NCBI GenBank assembly: GCA_012295275.1
Contig: CM022673.1
Span: 19,583,810 to 19,647,809 of the forward strand
From: Chrysomallon squamiferum
Taxonomy: Eukaryota > Mollusca > Gastropoda > Neomphalida > Peltospiridae
Length of the DNA stretch: 64,000 nt
Direction: 5' to 3'
The position numbers were made by a program, and so were the translations under genes. The notes under the pieces were generated by a model. The model saw only the letters and a list, made by a program, of their open reading frames with translations, did not search any database and was not told where the DNA came from. This document shows, piece after piece, positions 1-15,033 of this stretch; position 1 is the first letter of the stretch, and the number at the start of each line of letters is the position of its first letter.

Positions 1-1383
1 GTCACTCACCAAAAGCACCAAAATATAATGTCACATGATTAACAAAAAGAAAGCTGAAACAAAATATGAAATAAATACAAAAATAACAAATTTGAAATGG
101 TGTGAATCTGAAAGTAATTAAGACATAGGCTTCAAATTTAGCATGATTGCATAACTTTTTTATTACAGATCTTATTGCTGTAAAGGAAAACACACACAAA
201 CACACATGTGCTTACTTTTTGAATACATAATTTTGTATTCAGTGTATTATCAAGCCTGAATATGATTATCTTCTAATAGTCATAAAACAAATTCTGTTTG
301 ATGATATTATCCACTATTTTTTTATAGAAAAGAACATTTAATAGTGTTTGGATTATTGGTCCAGTTGAATAGTAATATATCTGTATAGTGGACTCTTCAA
401 ACCAGGTTTAGACATAATGCCGCTATAGAAGTTTTCATCCTGAGTTATTGTTCTTGCCATTGTCATCAGTAAAACAGATATTCTTTTTACTGCTTAAAAT
501 CACTTGAAATAGGTGCTTGAAATTAGGCATATGTCATTAATTTCAGTATGTTGGTAAAGTCAGTTTAGTGTTTGCCAAAAATTAGTTTATTGTAAAAATC
601 AAAGTTAGTGTTTGTTGTTCATTTTTTCTCTACTGAAACATTTCTCATGTAATTGCGAATAATATTTACATTGTTTGAATGCACCTGATATGGGCTTTTT
701 CCAGTTTTTAACTGTAAACCTAAATATTTGTCTAAACAGTAAGAACTTTAAACAAATGCCTCAATTTACTTGCCATATGAGAGTAAATGTAAACATTTTT
801 TTATGTTGCAGCTACTTTATGCAACATACGGAATTCTTATTAGTGCGATATAATGTGACTGCATTTAACCATTACACCTGAGGTTCAATTTTTTAATATG
901 GAAGCACCATTGTTTCATCAGATTTTGTAACATTTCTCCACTTAGTTCATAAGCTATAGATAGTTAGAGAGTATGGAAAAAACATCATATGTGGTATATA
1001 GAGAGAGCTATAATAATTAACCCAAAAATCATTTGTTTGCAGTTTAGGCAGAACTAAATTCCTAATAGAGTAGATTAACAGGTCTTTCAAATGAAGAAAT
1101 AGTCATTCTTGATAACAATAAAATAATCTGTTTAACTTAAAGTTACTGTCTCAGTTAATTATGAATTAGAAGTTAAGTATTACAGAGCTGAAATTCTATT
1201 TTGGTGTCAGTGCATATGGAAAGAGTTAAGCAAATGTTGAAAAATAGATTAAAATATTTTGAAATGATTTTCATAACATTGACTTCAGTTATTGTCAGAT
1301 AAATAGGTATGTAAATAACAATGTGTATTTTAAGTGTTTTGATTTGAAAACAGTGTTAATAGTGCTTCGTTCTTTATTTTAAG
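1..1383 (+). other. CHPF-like gene, 3' end of last intron
   Basis: This stretch precedes the terminal coding exon and ends in a T-rich run with AG at 1382-1383. No further coding exon of the gene was recognised here. Short open frames at 2-205 and 675-881 have AT-driven composition and no recognisable motif, so they were not called. Confidence 0.6.
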
Positions 1384-2492
1384 GTGTTGATAAAGAAGAT
1401 GTCCAGGAAGTCATCAAATATTCTGTGGACCATTTAAATGAGAAATATGAAAACCGGTTTCTTTACTCTCGTCTCATAAATGGATACCGCAGATTTGATC
1501 CACAGCGAGGCATGGAGTACATCCTAGATATTGCACTGAAAGACATAACACAAAACAAAGAAGTAGAAAAACGAATTCAGATTGTGCGACCTCTAGGTCA
1601 GGTGGAAATTGTTCCAATGCCATATGTTACAGAAAACACAAGAATTAATCTGATACTACCTGTATCAGAAGATGATAAAGATGGAGTAGGTAATTTCCTA
1701 GATTCATATGCACACACATGTCTAGACACAGGAGATAATACCTACTTATTGATTGTCTTCATTTATCAACATGGTTATGTAAGTGATACATTTTCAGTTT
1801 TAAAGTCCATGATCTCTTATTATGAAAAAAAATACAAGAATGGAGCAAAGATTTCATGGACCACTCTGTACACCAATTCATCATATATCTCTGAATTTGC
1901 AATTATGGATGTTGTTTCACAGAAATTCCCTCAAGATACCCTGCTGCTTGTGTGCAGTGTGGGAATGGAGCTAGCAACAGAATATTTTAATCGAGTTCGA
2001 ATGAATAGCATTCAAGGATGGCAAGTATTTTTTCCTGTTGGGTTTTGGCAGTATAAACCAAACCTTATTTATGATCATAAACCATATCCTACAGCAATAG
2101 AAATAAATGCTAAATATGGTCACTATGATGCCCATTCTTTTGAACACTGTAGTTTCTATAATTCAGATTATATTGCTGCAAGAAAAATACTGTCTCCATA
2201 TTATGTACAGGCAGGAGATCTGTATGATATGTTTGTAAAGTATCAGAAACTTCATGTATTCAGAGCCATTGAGCCTGATCTCAAACATCGGTACAAATTC
2301 TTCAACTGTTTATCGTCACTGCCAGAACGGATGTATGAGAGGTGTAAGAAACGGCGGGCAGAAGGACTGGCCACTCGTGGTCAGCTGGCTAAATTGGTGT
2401 TTGAAAAGCAATTAAAAGATGATCAAAATCATATGGAGATGTTGAAACATCAGAACCAATTAAATGTTGAATCAGTAAAATCAGTTCAGTGA
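1384..2492 (+). CDS. CHPF: Chondroitin polymerizing factor (CHPF/CHPF2-type), terminal exon
   Basis: The open frame continues from the splice acceptor (AG at 1382-1383, exon in phase 1: it supplies the last two bases of a split codon) to TGA at 2490-2492, giving 368 complete codons. The family helps chondroitin synthases polymerise the GlcA/GalNAc chain in the Golgi lumen. The exon carries the C-terminal glycosyltransferase-like half. Recognisable blocks are NGYRRFDPQRGMEY, VEIVPMPYVTE, the DTLLL strand, RMNSIQGWQVFFPV, CSFYNSDYIAARK and the late LHVFRAIEP. Where catalytic chondroitin synthases have a CDVD (DxD) metal site after DTLFF, this protein reads CSVG. That is the known CHPF condition and argues against CHSY1/CHSY3. 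The N-terminal anchor and first GT domain lie upstream of the window. Family assignment is firm; CHPF versus CHPF2 cannot be decided, since that split is a vertebrate duplication. Confidence 0.93.
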
Positions 2493-3110
2493 ATTAAAAA
2501 TCAGAAATGTGTGATTTTTATTTTCAGAAATGTTGCCTAAGACTTTAAACGGGTAAACTCATTTTATATCATATTTTCTATATTCTTTTATAAATTTTCC
2601 ATTCACACTTAATCAAAATTATGAGGGTTATGAAGGATTATCACTTTTGGAGAATGCTTTATTTTAGGTTAATTTAAACTAAGAATCATGCATTTGAAAA
2701 AAAAAAAAAAAATTAAAACAAACAAAAAAATAAAATAAATAAATAATAATAAATAAAATAAATATGGTCACATTCAGTCCTTAAATTTTTTTCATTCTAT
2801 GTAAAATTTTAACAGTGGTTTAAAGTTTTGAAATTAAATATGCATTATGTTACACTAAGATCTAGTAAGAAATAAGAATTTTATTAAACAGGGACTAATA
2901 TAAACTCCAACACTATACCATGATGTGTGAAATTAGCATTTGCAGTTTTAAACTGATCATATATTTACATAACATTTTAGTTTTCCAAACTTCTGAATAA
3001 TAAAAATATGCTAGCTGTTATAATTTGAGTGTCATGATTATGTACTGAAGGATTAATTGAATACCAATTCCAGTTTTTGCTGAAATAAAATATGTTTTTG
3101 TTAGGATTTC
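2493..3110 (+). other. Probable 3' UTR of CHPF-like gene
   Basis: Non-coding AT-rich sequence follows the stop codon. AATAAA-type hexamers occur in the A-rich run around 2730-2765 and in TGAAATAAAATATG near 3082-3092. Either could serve as a polyadenylation signal; the end is not resolved by sequence alone. Confidence 0.4.
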
Positions 3111-4503
3111 CCATGATTTTGAGGGGCTTCATCTAAAAGAGGAAATCCTTATCTGCTCCAGTATGTGAGCTTAACTTGAGAAATGAATAAGCATGTAAAT
3201 GTATTCTCTATTAACCGATCTGGAGGAGGATCATTCTAGCCACAAAATGATTGCAAATAGCTACTATAAAAGTTCTAGAATTACAGTATCCAGTGAGCGA
3301 TAGTTATACACTATTCAGAATTACCAAGGTATGTTAATGACAGTCTTTAATCTTTACACTCAGTATTCATTTTCTAAAAGATATTTTTTCATTTATGCCA
3401 GTTGGATAAATCATACATATTCAGTAATATACATATATACATTAAATAGAAGTAATAAAATAAAAAAATAAAAAATAAAAAACTTAAATAGTAAATATTA
3501 AATAATTATCATATGTATTAATAAATAGATTAAACAAAAATTAATTTTATTTATTCTTGACTTCAAAATATATAAAGTGTTATATATATATATAGAGAAT
3601 TCTCAAAACATATCGTAAGCTTTTACAGAATAAAAAGCTTGACATTTTTAAAATTCTGAATAGTGCATAATTATCATTCAGTTTGTATTTAAAAATGTAT
3701 TATTTGTATCAATCATTAGAACTGTAAATTGAAACTATAGAACAGCAATCATGTAGTGTATTAGCGGATGTCTGTTCAGATTGTAATTGTATTATTTACA
3801 CAGTTAAAGATTATTTAATGAAATCGTTGTGAAGCCAAATGTAGCATAAATATTAATTAAAAATAAGCTGCACTTAGATATGTTATTCCATATGCAATTG
3901 TGTATTTGTTGGGTTGACTTTATAATTATCCACAAGTGAAATTCAGATAATTTATCAGTTTTAATGAAACTAGTAGGAGCTTCATCTCCTTCCTACCAGA
4001 ACAGGCTCATTTGTTGATGCCCTGACAAATCATTATTCATACTTCAGTAAAAGTTGGCATCTCTTGTAATGAGATCAGTAGTTGCAATTGATAAGCAGGT
4101 CATTTGGTTTTTGGTTTTTGTTGGGAGGATTTATGTTTTTAATATGATTCTTTTAACTTTTTGCTTTATTTATTCATTGTTTTATTATAAATGGTTCTGT
4201 AAATCCTATTTCTGCTGCAAGCTTATATTACCTTTTTGATGCTGGTTCATCAAACTACAGATCTGTTAATACTTTATGTCAACTTATAACAGATTACTTT
4301 ATATATATATATATATATATATATAATTTAACACTTACTAAACACCCCCTAGATCTCTGTAAGGAAAACCTTTTGCACTGTTGGTTACTATTATATGCCA
4401 GTTGTGACAAGAAAACCAAATATATAATTAAGAAAATTAATATGCAAGTTCTTGAAAAATCAACAGTTTTGCATTAATACTATCTGGTATATAATTATTT
4501 ATT

Positions 4504-4557
<54 letters not shown>

Positions 4558-7500
4558 TTAACTTTAGAGAAAGCATGAAAGTTAATTTTGTTATTTGATT
4601 ATGGAAATCCTGCACGTATTTTTAGTTTAGTGCCTTTATGAAAGGATTAAGCACTGAACAGAACATGACGAAATACCACAGTCAGATTATTATTAGAATA
4701 CTATAACTGCCTTCAGGACAAATTGTGCAATTAGTTAGTTATTTCCAATTAAGAATTCTTGTTTAAATAATGATGCATAGTGTGACATTTTGATGTACAT
4801 GTAAATAACTTCAGAGATATTTTAAGAATAATAATTACCAAATTTGTTTTATTAAATTTCTTCTTTGTGTAGTGTATAATATTATATACATTTCTGCATG
4901 TTTTGCAACTTTATCTTATTCTGTAATTAACTAATATTTCTATTTATTTATTATAAAAATTACTCTTTCTGCATCAGTTTTGCATCAATACAAGAATATG
5001 TTTGGTAAAAATTTATACAAAGGAAATTATTTTAAAAAAAAAACAATTTAAAATAATAATATTACAACTCAAATTAGTTAACAATTTTAACTGGTTTTGC
5101 TGACAAGGCTTTCCAACTATTTAATATGATGACTTGAAAATGTAATTCTATCAAAATTAAGTATTCCCATTAGTGCCCATTGATAATTTTCAATATTCTA
5201 TTTGCTACACGAGAATAAAAATAACAAAAATGTAAGGTATATATATATATATAGTTCTTTAGTGCTAGATAAAGAAGATTCAGAGGATAAAAAATGTACC
5301 AGCCACTTTGACACAGAGAATTTACTATATATAAATATGTATGTGAAATAATTTAGATTAGCAAAATAATAATAGTAGCAATTACTTTACTAGGTATCAT
5401 TCGCTTGCTGGGGCCTTGAGATATTGTTTTATTTTATTATTTTATTTCTTTCATTTATTTTTATTTTTTCTTCTTTTTTGAAATGCCTAAATTGAAATAT
5501 ATGGTTTAGTCAAAGCTAATTTGTGGTGTTGTCAAAAGACTTCATTGTAGATAGAGTGAATGATATTATTATTGTAAATGGTTATTAGTAACTTTATTTC
5601 TTTATTGTTGGGATGTTTTGTAATATATATTTAGTAGTCAAATACGAAATTGGTATTTAAAATCATATAGTTTTGTTTTTGTAATATTAATTTATTTCAC
5701 TTGGCTTGCAAACTAGCAAATTGGTAGTAATTATAGCAACCCATAGTTTTATTTTCATTAGATTCATTATACTTTCCAAAATAATGTTATATTTTATTAT
5801 ATTTTGTATAGTTTTTCTTTGTGTGTTTTTATTTTTTTAATTATTATTATTATTATTTGTTTTCTTTATTATTATTATTTTTTTCTTTATCATTGCTGTT
5901 TTATTTTTTAGAATAAGAATTAAACTTAAGAGATTATTTATAGAGCAACAGTCAGGCATATATTTTTTAGACTATCAATTGCCATAAAGCAAAACTCTTG
6001 TGTAGTTTGGACTGCAGTATGACAAAAAGCTGCCCATACACTCAAAAAGTCTGAAATCAACTAGTTTATAGAGTCAGCAGATGCTGTCAACTAATTTGTT
6101 TATTTCTTTATTATTATTATTATTATTATATATGTAAAATGGAAAAACATCCATTTTTAGTGGTAACCTGTATTTTTATTCATTTATGTATTCATATTGG
6201 CTTTTTCTATAAAACAGTAGAACCTAGCTAATAATTGTGAGGTTAACAAGTTGCTTCAGTTGTCACTAGGTTGGCCATTCTGGGGGAAATTCATTGAGTG
6301 TATGAAGCAACAGTCCAATTATTTTTTATATGTGCTCTCCTTTATGAATTTTCTCAAGAATTGGCAATGTTGCAGATTGATGATTACAGCCTGGAGTTAC
6401 TCTATACACAATTGTTGCCATGGGTTTTCTAATTTTATAAAATCAGAAAGTCTTTACAAATTTGTTTTATAGCTCATGCTGTCAGAGTTAAAGACAGAAG
6501 TGGAAGTTTGTGGTGTTAAACAATTACCTATAGCTTATAAAAGTGCCTTCTGCTAATCTGAAATGTGTTATTTTGCAGTAACATAGAAGATTATTGTTAT
6601 TGTTAAAATTTGTATTAGCTTTTTTTTTCCTATACTGTAAACAAAAAATATATAAAATGATAAGTAGGTGAATATCAAATTCAACTTCAGTTTTCACACC
6701 TGTCTGGTTTACAGGATTTGCATATTTTGTAAATGGAGCAGCCATCAATATTACAGCCAGACAGTATCAGACAAGTTATGGACATGATACAGAAATTTGT
6801 TTTACATTTCTTGCAAAAAATACACACACATATTATACTAACATTGGGGGAATTGTGTCACTGAAAAATTCAGTTAAGATCTTAGCAATAAAGTTGTTTT
6901 CTTGGTTTTGTAATGCAGAATTAACATTATTTTTCTAAGAGTTTACAGATATTACCATGAGTATTAAGAAAGAAGAATTTGCTGATTATCAGAGTGGAAA
7001 AATCTAATCTTAAGTTTAAACTTAAGGACTGAAATCCAAAACAAATTTTTATTTGTTATAATTATTTGTTGTTGCCACCGTTTTATTTAAATCTGTGAAT
7101 AAAAAAGACTTAAAATGAGACTTTTTAATTTCAAAAATAAATAAAATATTTCATGATCTCTAGAATGATTTTTAAAATCTTGCTAAAAACATTTCCAGAA
7201 ATACTTTTCAGTGTTCTCTTTGAGTGTGGTGTGATATTATTACAGTATTTTGTAAATTTATATAAATATATTATCAAATCTTAATGTTTAAAGTATCAAA
7301 ATAATGTTAAAAAATGTACATCATTATTTTCTTTTAATGTACCAACTGATCCAGATAATACTGTTTATAAGCATGTTCCCTGACAATGATTTAGCATATT
7401 AATATGTTTTTATAACTCATATATTTTATGAAATATAGATGGCTGTGCTTCCATTTGATCTAAAGTTTAATGTGCATGTTAAGTGCTTAGAGCACAATCT

Positions 7501-8224
7501 TGTTAGGTGAAAAAAAAATGCCTGTTCTGCCGAATGTGTAAGCTTTTAATCACATATATTAGTATAATTCTGAATGAAACTAAGAATCACCAACTGACAG
7601 AGGACCTGACATTTACAGTATCACAGTGAAACATTTTAACATTAATTTTTTTGGAAACTGAAAAACTGACATATCACTGATATAATCGATATAAACTGAT
7701 GTACTTGATATCTGTTTCTTCACTAGTTAGCTGTCATGTTAATTTAATTAAAACAATCAGTGTAATTACAATGCAGAGCTGTTTTCCTTTGTCACTGTTT
7801 ATTTGACACACACACACACTCACTTATTGCCTTTAGCTGTCTTGGTCTCATTATTATTATTATTATTATTATTAATTACTTTCTAAATTTAATGCTATTC
7901 ATTATTTGGGATATTCTGTAACTAATTAATTTATTTTCCTTTCTTAGGTTTTTCTACTGCTTTTGTAAATTTAATTTAAAGGTAAAAAATAAATAGAATA
8001 TGTTTTCAGTATTCTGTCTGATAATTAGTTAATGGTGTTACGTAAGTGTGAAATTAAATAATTGATTTGAATTATTTATTTATTTATTTGTTTATTTACT
8101 TTTACTTACTTACTTATTTATATTTACTTTCAAATACAGTTTAAGAACGGTTCAGCCTGTTTTACAAGAAAACGGTATCATAATGAAATATAATTATATA
8201 GAGCAAAATGAACACAGATTAATA
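3111..8224. other. Intergenic, no gene seen
   Basis: AT-rich sequence without a convincing exon on either strand. It holds a (TA)n run near 4300-4324, a TTTA/TTA tract at about 4495-4556, a (TA)n run near 5240-5254, (TTA)n runs near 5840-5880, 6110-6130 and 7850-7873, and a CA run near 7807-7820. Short open frames (4054-4239, 6251-6472, 6524-6748 on the - strand) show no domain signature. Confidence 0.55.
4495..4556. repeat. (TTTA)n/(TTA)n microsatellite
   Basis: A compound tract moves from a 4-base period (TTTA) to a long 3-base period (TTA). It is the largest simple repeat in the first 8 kb. Confidence 0.9.
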
Positions 8225-8520
8225 GCCCGAGTATTCTCTGGCAGATCGGGTGAGACGGACATTTCGATGGATATCGTTTATTAAATTATTTTATTTATTT
8301 TGGGGGATAACATTGCCAGCTGTGCAATTGTCAACGATTTTTGTATTACATTCCTTTAGATGGGTAATTTTTTTAGTTCGCTGGTACCATGAGAAGTACC
8401 ATTTCGTCGTACTTATACATGCTACAAGAAGAAGCCAAAGACCCATGTCATAAATCTTCGTCCGTTTGAATCGACCTAAACAGTGACGTAACGTCATCTG
8501 ACTAACACAGCTGCTTTTCA
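8225..8520 (+). mobile_element. Foldback MITE, single diverged arm
   Basis: The left end (ATTCTCTGGCAGATCGGGTG, then GATGGATATCG) matches the outer arm of the foldback element at 34112-34468. The inner part (GGTACCATGAGAAGTACC, then CTAAACAGTGACGTAACGTCATCTGACTAACACAGCTGC) follows the inner arm of the copy at 51526-51840 in the same order. Only one arm is recognisable. Two overlapping open frames on opposite strands (8250-8453 and 8291-8521) arise from this repeat and are not genes. Confidence 0.6.
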
Positions 8521-10155
8521 TAGTATAAATGTACTATAAAGTTTGTCATATAGCGACTACGTAATTTTAATTATTACTTTTTATTTTTTTATTTCAAAGG
8601 CGGAACAGTATCAAAATATGTTTTTTTTTTTTTTTTTTTTTTTTTTGGGGGGGGCGTTAAATGAGGCGAATATTGGACGCTAATTCTTCTTTCTTAGCAG
8701 TTTTATTACTTGTACATGCCAACATGTTAATTATATTCACAAATCTCATTCAAGAATGAATGTTTGTTTATGAAGAAATTGTAACTAGTTTGTTTACAAG
8801 TTTTATTAATAATAACTGATTTTAATCATAGTGGTAGTAAAAGTGACTCAGAAGATGGAAATAGGCTTAAGAAAAACAAATCGCACTTCCAGAAAAAAAG
8901 AAATTATGTTGTAGAAGAGCAGTAGCATATTCAAATAATGGCAGATATGACACATGCCATGGTCGCTATGTGAAGAGATCTCCAGCTTCAGTTTCTTTTA
9001 TTGTAAAAATGATCTAAAAGATAGGTGACAGATATCTGGGCAGTGGCTTAATTTCAGTTCTTGTCGTCGTTGCTATTTTCTGAAGAACCATGTAGACCGG
9101 TGACAAGTTAACTAAACTGAAATCATTTTAACCTAGTATTCAGGGAATACAGGCTGAGACTTCGTTGTTGGAGAAATAACTTACGCTCTTGTAGAGTTTA
9201 TTTTATTTTCATTTTCATTTCAGGAACTGTTATAATAAAAATAAAAATTATATGTGTATTAGTAGATACAAAATAGACTCATTTTATAAAATATGAATTA
9301 ACGTTATTTTCCTCCTGAAATTAGGATGGCACTCCGAAAGCCGAGCAGGCCGCAGTTTGCCCATGACTGGTATAAACTATAAATGCACAGTGAATTACGA
9401 CCGATATATCGTAAGTCGTAATCAAATCACAATTCTAATAATAACAACAACAACAATACAGAGGGAAATCTTTGAACATGGACAAAATAATTTGCAGTTT
9501 CTCAGAAAATAAATGTAACATCTCAAAACTACTGAAGGTATATGCAGTTTTTATTTCATTAATCTAATCACACCTTATATGTCAGATCCTAAGAGAGAAT
9601 GGGAAAGTTACAAATAGCTTTGACTTTTTTTACAAGCACAAAAACGAACAGGAAGAAAGCGCCAGTGACTAAATTTTAACATTGATAAAATTATTATAAT
9701 GTACCTCTCCATCTTTCTTTCAATTTTATTTTGTTTATTCTATTATTATTTTTAATTTTTAATTTTATTATTTAAAAAACCCAGAGAATTTGACCGACGA
9801 CAAATTAATCCTTGATACTATTATTTATTTATTTATATACATAGTTTTTTTATCTCTATATTTTCATTTATCATTATTATTTACTATTATTATTATTATT
9901 ATTATTATCATTATTATTATTATTATTTATCTATTTTTTTTTTTTTTTATCATTTTTTAAATTATAATGATTCAAGGCGCTTTCCTTGAAATGCTACTGA
10001 TGTAGATCAATGAAAACTTACAAAGCAGAAAATAAATTTATATCGTGAAGAATTCGTCGAATGTATTCACTGAGCTATATGAATAAAAATTAATTGGACA
10101 TCCTTTACAGAGTATTTATAGGCTTGTATTCTAGCTTTTATACTCTTTCTTCTCA

Positions 10156-10189
<34 letters not shown>

Positions 10190-11926
10190 GTATACACATA
10201 CATATGCATGCCACGAGTGAAATTCACACAAATACAGATACACGCACAACATAAATATACAGAGAGAAACAGAGATGCACGCAGCTTCCACTTCATTTCA
10301 TTAGAATGATCGTGATAGTGTTTTACTGTGACTTAATGAAACGATATATATTTATATATATATACGGAAATAACTGAAGTTAAAATATCCATTTTTTACA
10401 TTATTTTTTATTATTATTATTTTTTTTAATTACAGTAAAATTAAAACATAATATTGATGAATACTGGGTAGTAAAGACTGCTTGTACGAGATTGATTGCA
10501 GTTTCCAGTCTTCCAGCTTGGCTTATTAATGTAAACTGTGTTCGTGAAGCTGCTCTCACAGAGATAATTTTATTGATTATTGGGGGCGGCTAAGAGGCGG
10601 GATTTTAAAACTAATAAATATTTCAGATTTAGCGACGTAATATAGATCTGTTTACAACATATGATAATGAAGTTCAGCTTTTCATAAATGACAGACAGTA
10701 GGGAATCAACTGAAAAACCTAAATGTTGTTTTTCAGAAATTAGTCAGCTCAGCCTTTAGCTGGGACAAGACTGATAAGCAGTTTTACGAAGTGCTGGATT
10801 AATGTTTACTGAACTATTTGTTTTTCACGAACATATAAGGTAGGTAATTAACATTCGAACAACATATCTTTATTCCGAATAAATTCATTACATGGAATGA
10901 TCCATGAAATCTTTTTAAAAATTTTATTTTTGGTATTATTATTATTTTAATTTAGGTAACACGTGTTAATGCAGAGTGTACCTCCTAGACCTTTTCAATG
11001 TAATGTTTTATTCTTGTGACAGAGAAGTAATTATATTTGCTTTTAAAGTATTATATTAAGAAAATCTAAGTATCTAGATATCAGTATTATTTTATATACG
11101 AAAGCAAGATAAATACTTCCAAATTTCTTCTTTTGTAATATCGTTTGTAAGAAGGTATGTTGCATTTTCAAACCCTTTATAGATATATATATATATGAAA
11201 CTGTTACAGGGGATCTCCATAATGTGGGATTATTAATTCATTATCTAACTGTTCAACCCGTTTTATACTTTTCATTTAAATAACAGCTATTGTTCCGAAA
11301 GTGAACGGACGAGATAACAGTGATAAAAATGTCAGAGGACAAAAGAAGCTGGAGTATTCAACTTACTGAAGTTTTAAAAAGTTTAAATATACTATTTCTA
11401 ACAAAATACTTTGTGATACCAAATAGAATAATGATATTAATAATGGTAATAATAACAATAATAGAATACTAGTGGTAATAGTACTAGCAATAGTAATAGT
11501 GACATTATTAGTAATAGTGTTAGTAATAAATATTAAAATTCAGTTTCAGGCATAATAATAAATACAGTTCTGAATTATAAAAATCGATATTATAGGCTTA
11601 TTCATATAGTCATAGTTTTATGTATATCGGCTGACATTTTTGTTTCTGTTCTGTACCATTTCTTAGTTATTTTCCTTTTCTTAACCACCAGCCCGTCCTT
11701 CGTTCGTTTCTTTTTTTAAACACTTTAATTTTGTAAACAGAGAAATACTGTGTGCCTCAGCTTGCCAAACAGAAATTTAAATCTGAAAACTGGAGATCTC
11801 CTCTGATAGACATTAACCATATGACGACAATTCTAATAAACAAGCAGGCTTTATTCATCGCAAAAAAGTAAACCAGAGATCTTCGCAAGTCGTGCCTACT
11901 ATCTGCTACCCAATAAAATATTTATT

Positions 11927-11928
<2 letters not shown>

Positions 11929-11993
<65 letters not shown>
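11929..11993. repeat. (TC)n microsatellite
   Basis: An uninterrupted TC dinucleotide tract of about 65 bases. It is the same repeat type seen four times inside the receptor gene downstream. Confidence 0.95.
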
Positions 11994-11996
<3 letters not shown>

Positions 11997-12024
11997 AGTT
12001 ATTCTATTTAAAATTATTTATGTA

Positions 12025-12055
<31 letters not shown>

Positions 12056-12440
12056 TGTTTCCTTCATTATATAAAGAAAGAAGAAGAAAAATAAACTACA
12101 TAACGTAACATTGTCCTCATTACTCCTAGTTCATTTTAAAATATATTTTAGCTTAGCTTAAAGCTGGGTGATTCCATACTTCTAATGTGGTCAGATATCA
12201 TTAACTATATAATCACAATTTCCTTTGCATAACTGTTTTACCTGTTAAGTAATTCGTATGGCTTTGCTATATGTTATCATTTAGATTTATCTTTTAAATA
12301 CAGCGGCTGTAATTATATCATAATAAGAAACTGTATTATTATTATTATTGTGTTTATTACTTCCTTTTATTATTATTATTCCTATTATTCCTATTATTAT
12401 TATTGTTTTTAATTACTTATTTTATTTATTTATTTATTAA

Positions 12441-12483
<43 letters not shown>

Positions 12484-15002
12484 CAGTGTGTGTGTAATTT
12501 TAGTAACATGGCGATAGATCCATTTGTTCGGTTTTAGTTGTTACTAATTTATTGTTATTTTATTTTCTAATTGCACAGAAGATCTCAGTTTACTTTGGTT
12601 TCAGGTTTGAATGTTGTTATGGGTACATCTGATCGACGTATAAAATGTGAAGAAGTACCTAAAATATAGTTAATATGTTTAGTGCAGAGAGAGGACAAGT
12701 TCCATACTTTGGTATATAATTTCCATCCACCAGTGCCCGACATTAGATGCATTGTGTAAACTTAGAACAGCTGGGAACATGCCTTTGTAACTGTTTACAC
12801 GTTTCTTTGTGTATAGAGAAGCCTTTCATACGTTCAGTATTGTTTTAAAATATATTTTCTTAACCTTTTTTTCTGTTGTTGTTGTTGTTGTTGTTTATCA
12901 TTTTAATACTTTTATTTTCATCATTTTATATTAGGATAAATACCTTTAGAGATATAAAAATATTTGTGAAAATACAGGTTTTTCAACGTTATTATTTAAT
13001 TTGTTTTTTGTCTATCAGTCTTTTATAACACGTATAACAGGAAAATAGAAGAGAACCAAACATCTGGATGTTGACATGTTTCCGTAATTTGAGAAACATC
13101 GAGCATGTTGTGAACCGATTAACATATTAGTTTCATATAAGTTGTCCGAATTATCTGTTATATAACTTAAAAATTATTACAAATGTGAAAATTATAATAA
13201 TAATAATAGTAATAATAATAATAATGATCATGAAAAAATCGATATACTGTGCAATAGTTTTATAACGGTTGAAATTAATTTTATTTATTTCTAAATTTTA
13301 ACTTTTGTGCGTTGTTTACATAAACGCGCGTACGTATTTGTTACAACGTTCTTCGGGCAATTGTTTGACTGTATAATTACGTTAAAAGTTATGCAGGATT
13401 AACACTCATTTCATTATTCTTTTATATTAACTGCGTCAGATGTAAACTTTGGTTAACGAAGAAATATTCTGCACGTTATATTGTAATTAGTGATAAAGTA
13501 TTTTTCAACAAAGAAATATATCTTCGGCGCCACTTTTTTGTGTTCTCATTGCTTCAAAGTTTCTTGTTATACCAGGAATAATAATGCTATCAGCACGTAA
13601 TATACGCTGTGTCCCCACGACTTCAGTTGTGAAGGGAAAAAGTGATCACGTTTCAGTATTTTATTTTATTACTTTACGCTGTTTTGAGCGATCGTTGGTG
13701 ATCCAAAACAAGAAAACAGTAATTTCGAAGTGTACAGAGTTTTACTGGGCCGTTACTACCGCAATTAGAATATATTAATAGAATTTATCGGTCCTTCTGC
13801 GATTCTGTATTATAACCTTCACAGGAAAAGCTATTTTAAGACACCATCCAGTTGCTCTCTCTCTCTCGTGTGTGTGTGTGTAATAACATTTTGAAATCAT
13901 TTGTTATCTGAATTTTTGTTAATGAAAGGATAGCTTTATGGCACGATTTTATTAATAAAATCTTCTCTTAATGACGGTCCGGCGATAAAATGAATTACCG
14001 TGATTTCCCAGAAAATGTCACAATAAAAAAGAGGATTGTTCTGATATTTAAGTTTTAAATAAATTTTAAAAAATAAAAACAAAATCAACCGTTATTGCCG
14101 TTTAAGCTGAGAAACTTTCCAATTTAATCCACTCTGTGCTGCGTAAAAGAAATCTTTGTCGGAACAGATGAAGGACTAAAGTAATCACACAGTAACACAA
14201 TTCCAAGAGATGTTGTTATCTCAAGTACTAAGAAATTGTGTAGGCATCTGTAAACTGTATTTCAGACCAGCTACTTAGATATTTATCGGCACAGCTTGAT
14301 GCACGTTAAAAAAAAACAACTGTCTTTAATTCCCACCTTTTCTTTCTTCTTTTTTTTTGTATCTGTTTCGTTATTATTTTTGATATATTTCCCTTATGAA
14401 AATAGAGAGTGGCGAAGTTTAAAAAAATATGTTTTCCTACTGGCACTATATTTTTCTCTTTTTTTTTTTGTTGGAAATATTTGAATACGATACCATTTTC
14501 CTGAACACAGTTTTGAAATTAAGATAATGATATTCCCACATATGATTATTATTATTATATAAATGGACAACCACAATAACAACAAAAGGAAAAAAAAAAA
14601 GAAAAGAAAAAAAAGAAAAGAAAAACGAAACCAAAAATGATCAATTAGACTGTTTTTATCATTTACAAATTCTTACTATCAGTGCACGTATTGTAAGAAT
14701 AAAAACCTACAGCGACACATAAAGATATAAACAGAGAGACAAAGGCATTGACATAAACACAAACAATAATGGTGGTTTAGTGTATAGTTCTACACAAGAG
14801 ATTAAATAGAGAATCAGAACTAATTCCCATGATCATGATCAGCATACATCTGTTTTAAAAACATGTCACAGCTTACGTGTAACATGTAATCACATCACAT
14901 TTGTACGATTTCCTTATTGCATACTAAATTAGCCAAGTAGGAAGTAAATTATATTGGAAAGGTTTGTTTTCAGTCTTATTTCGATAATTTCTTTTTATTA
15001 TT

Positions 15003-15033
<31 letters not shown>

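Noticed and set aside
10067-10309. Overlapping open frames on both strands
   Set aside because: Both are translations of the CT/TA dinucleotide tract at about 10150-10190 with its flanks.
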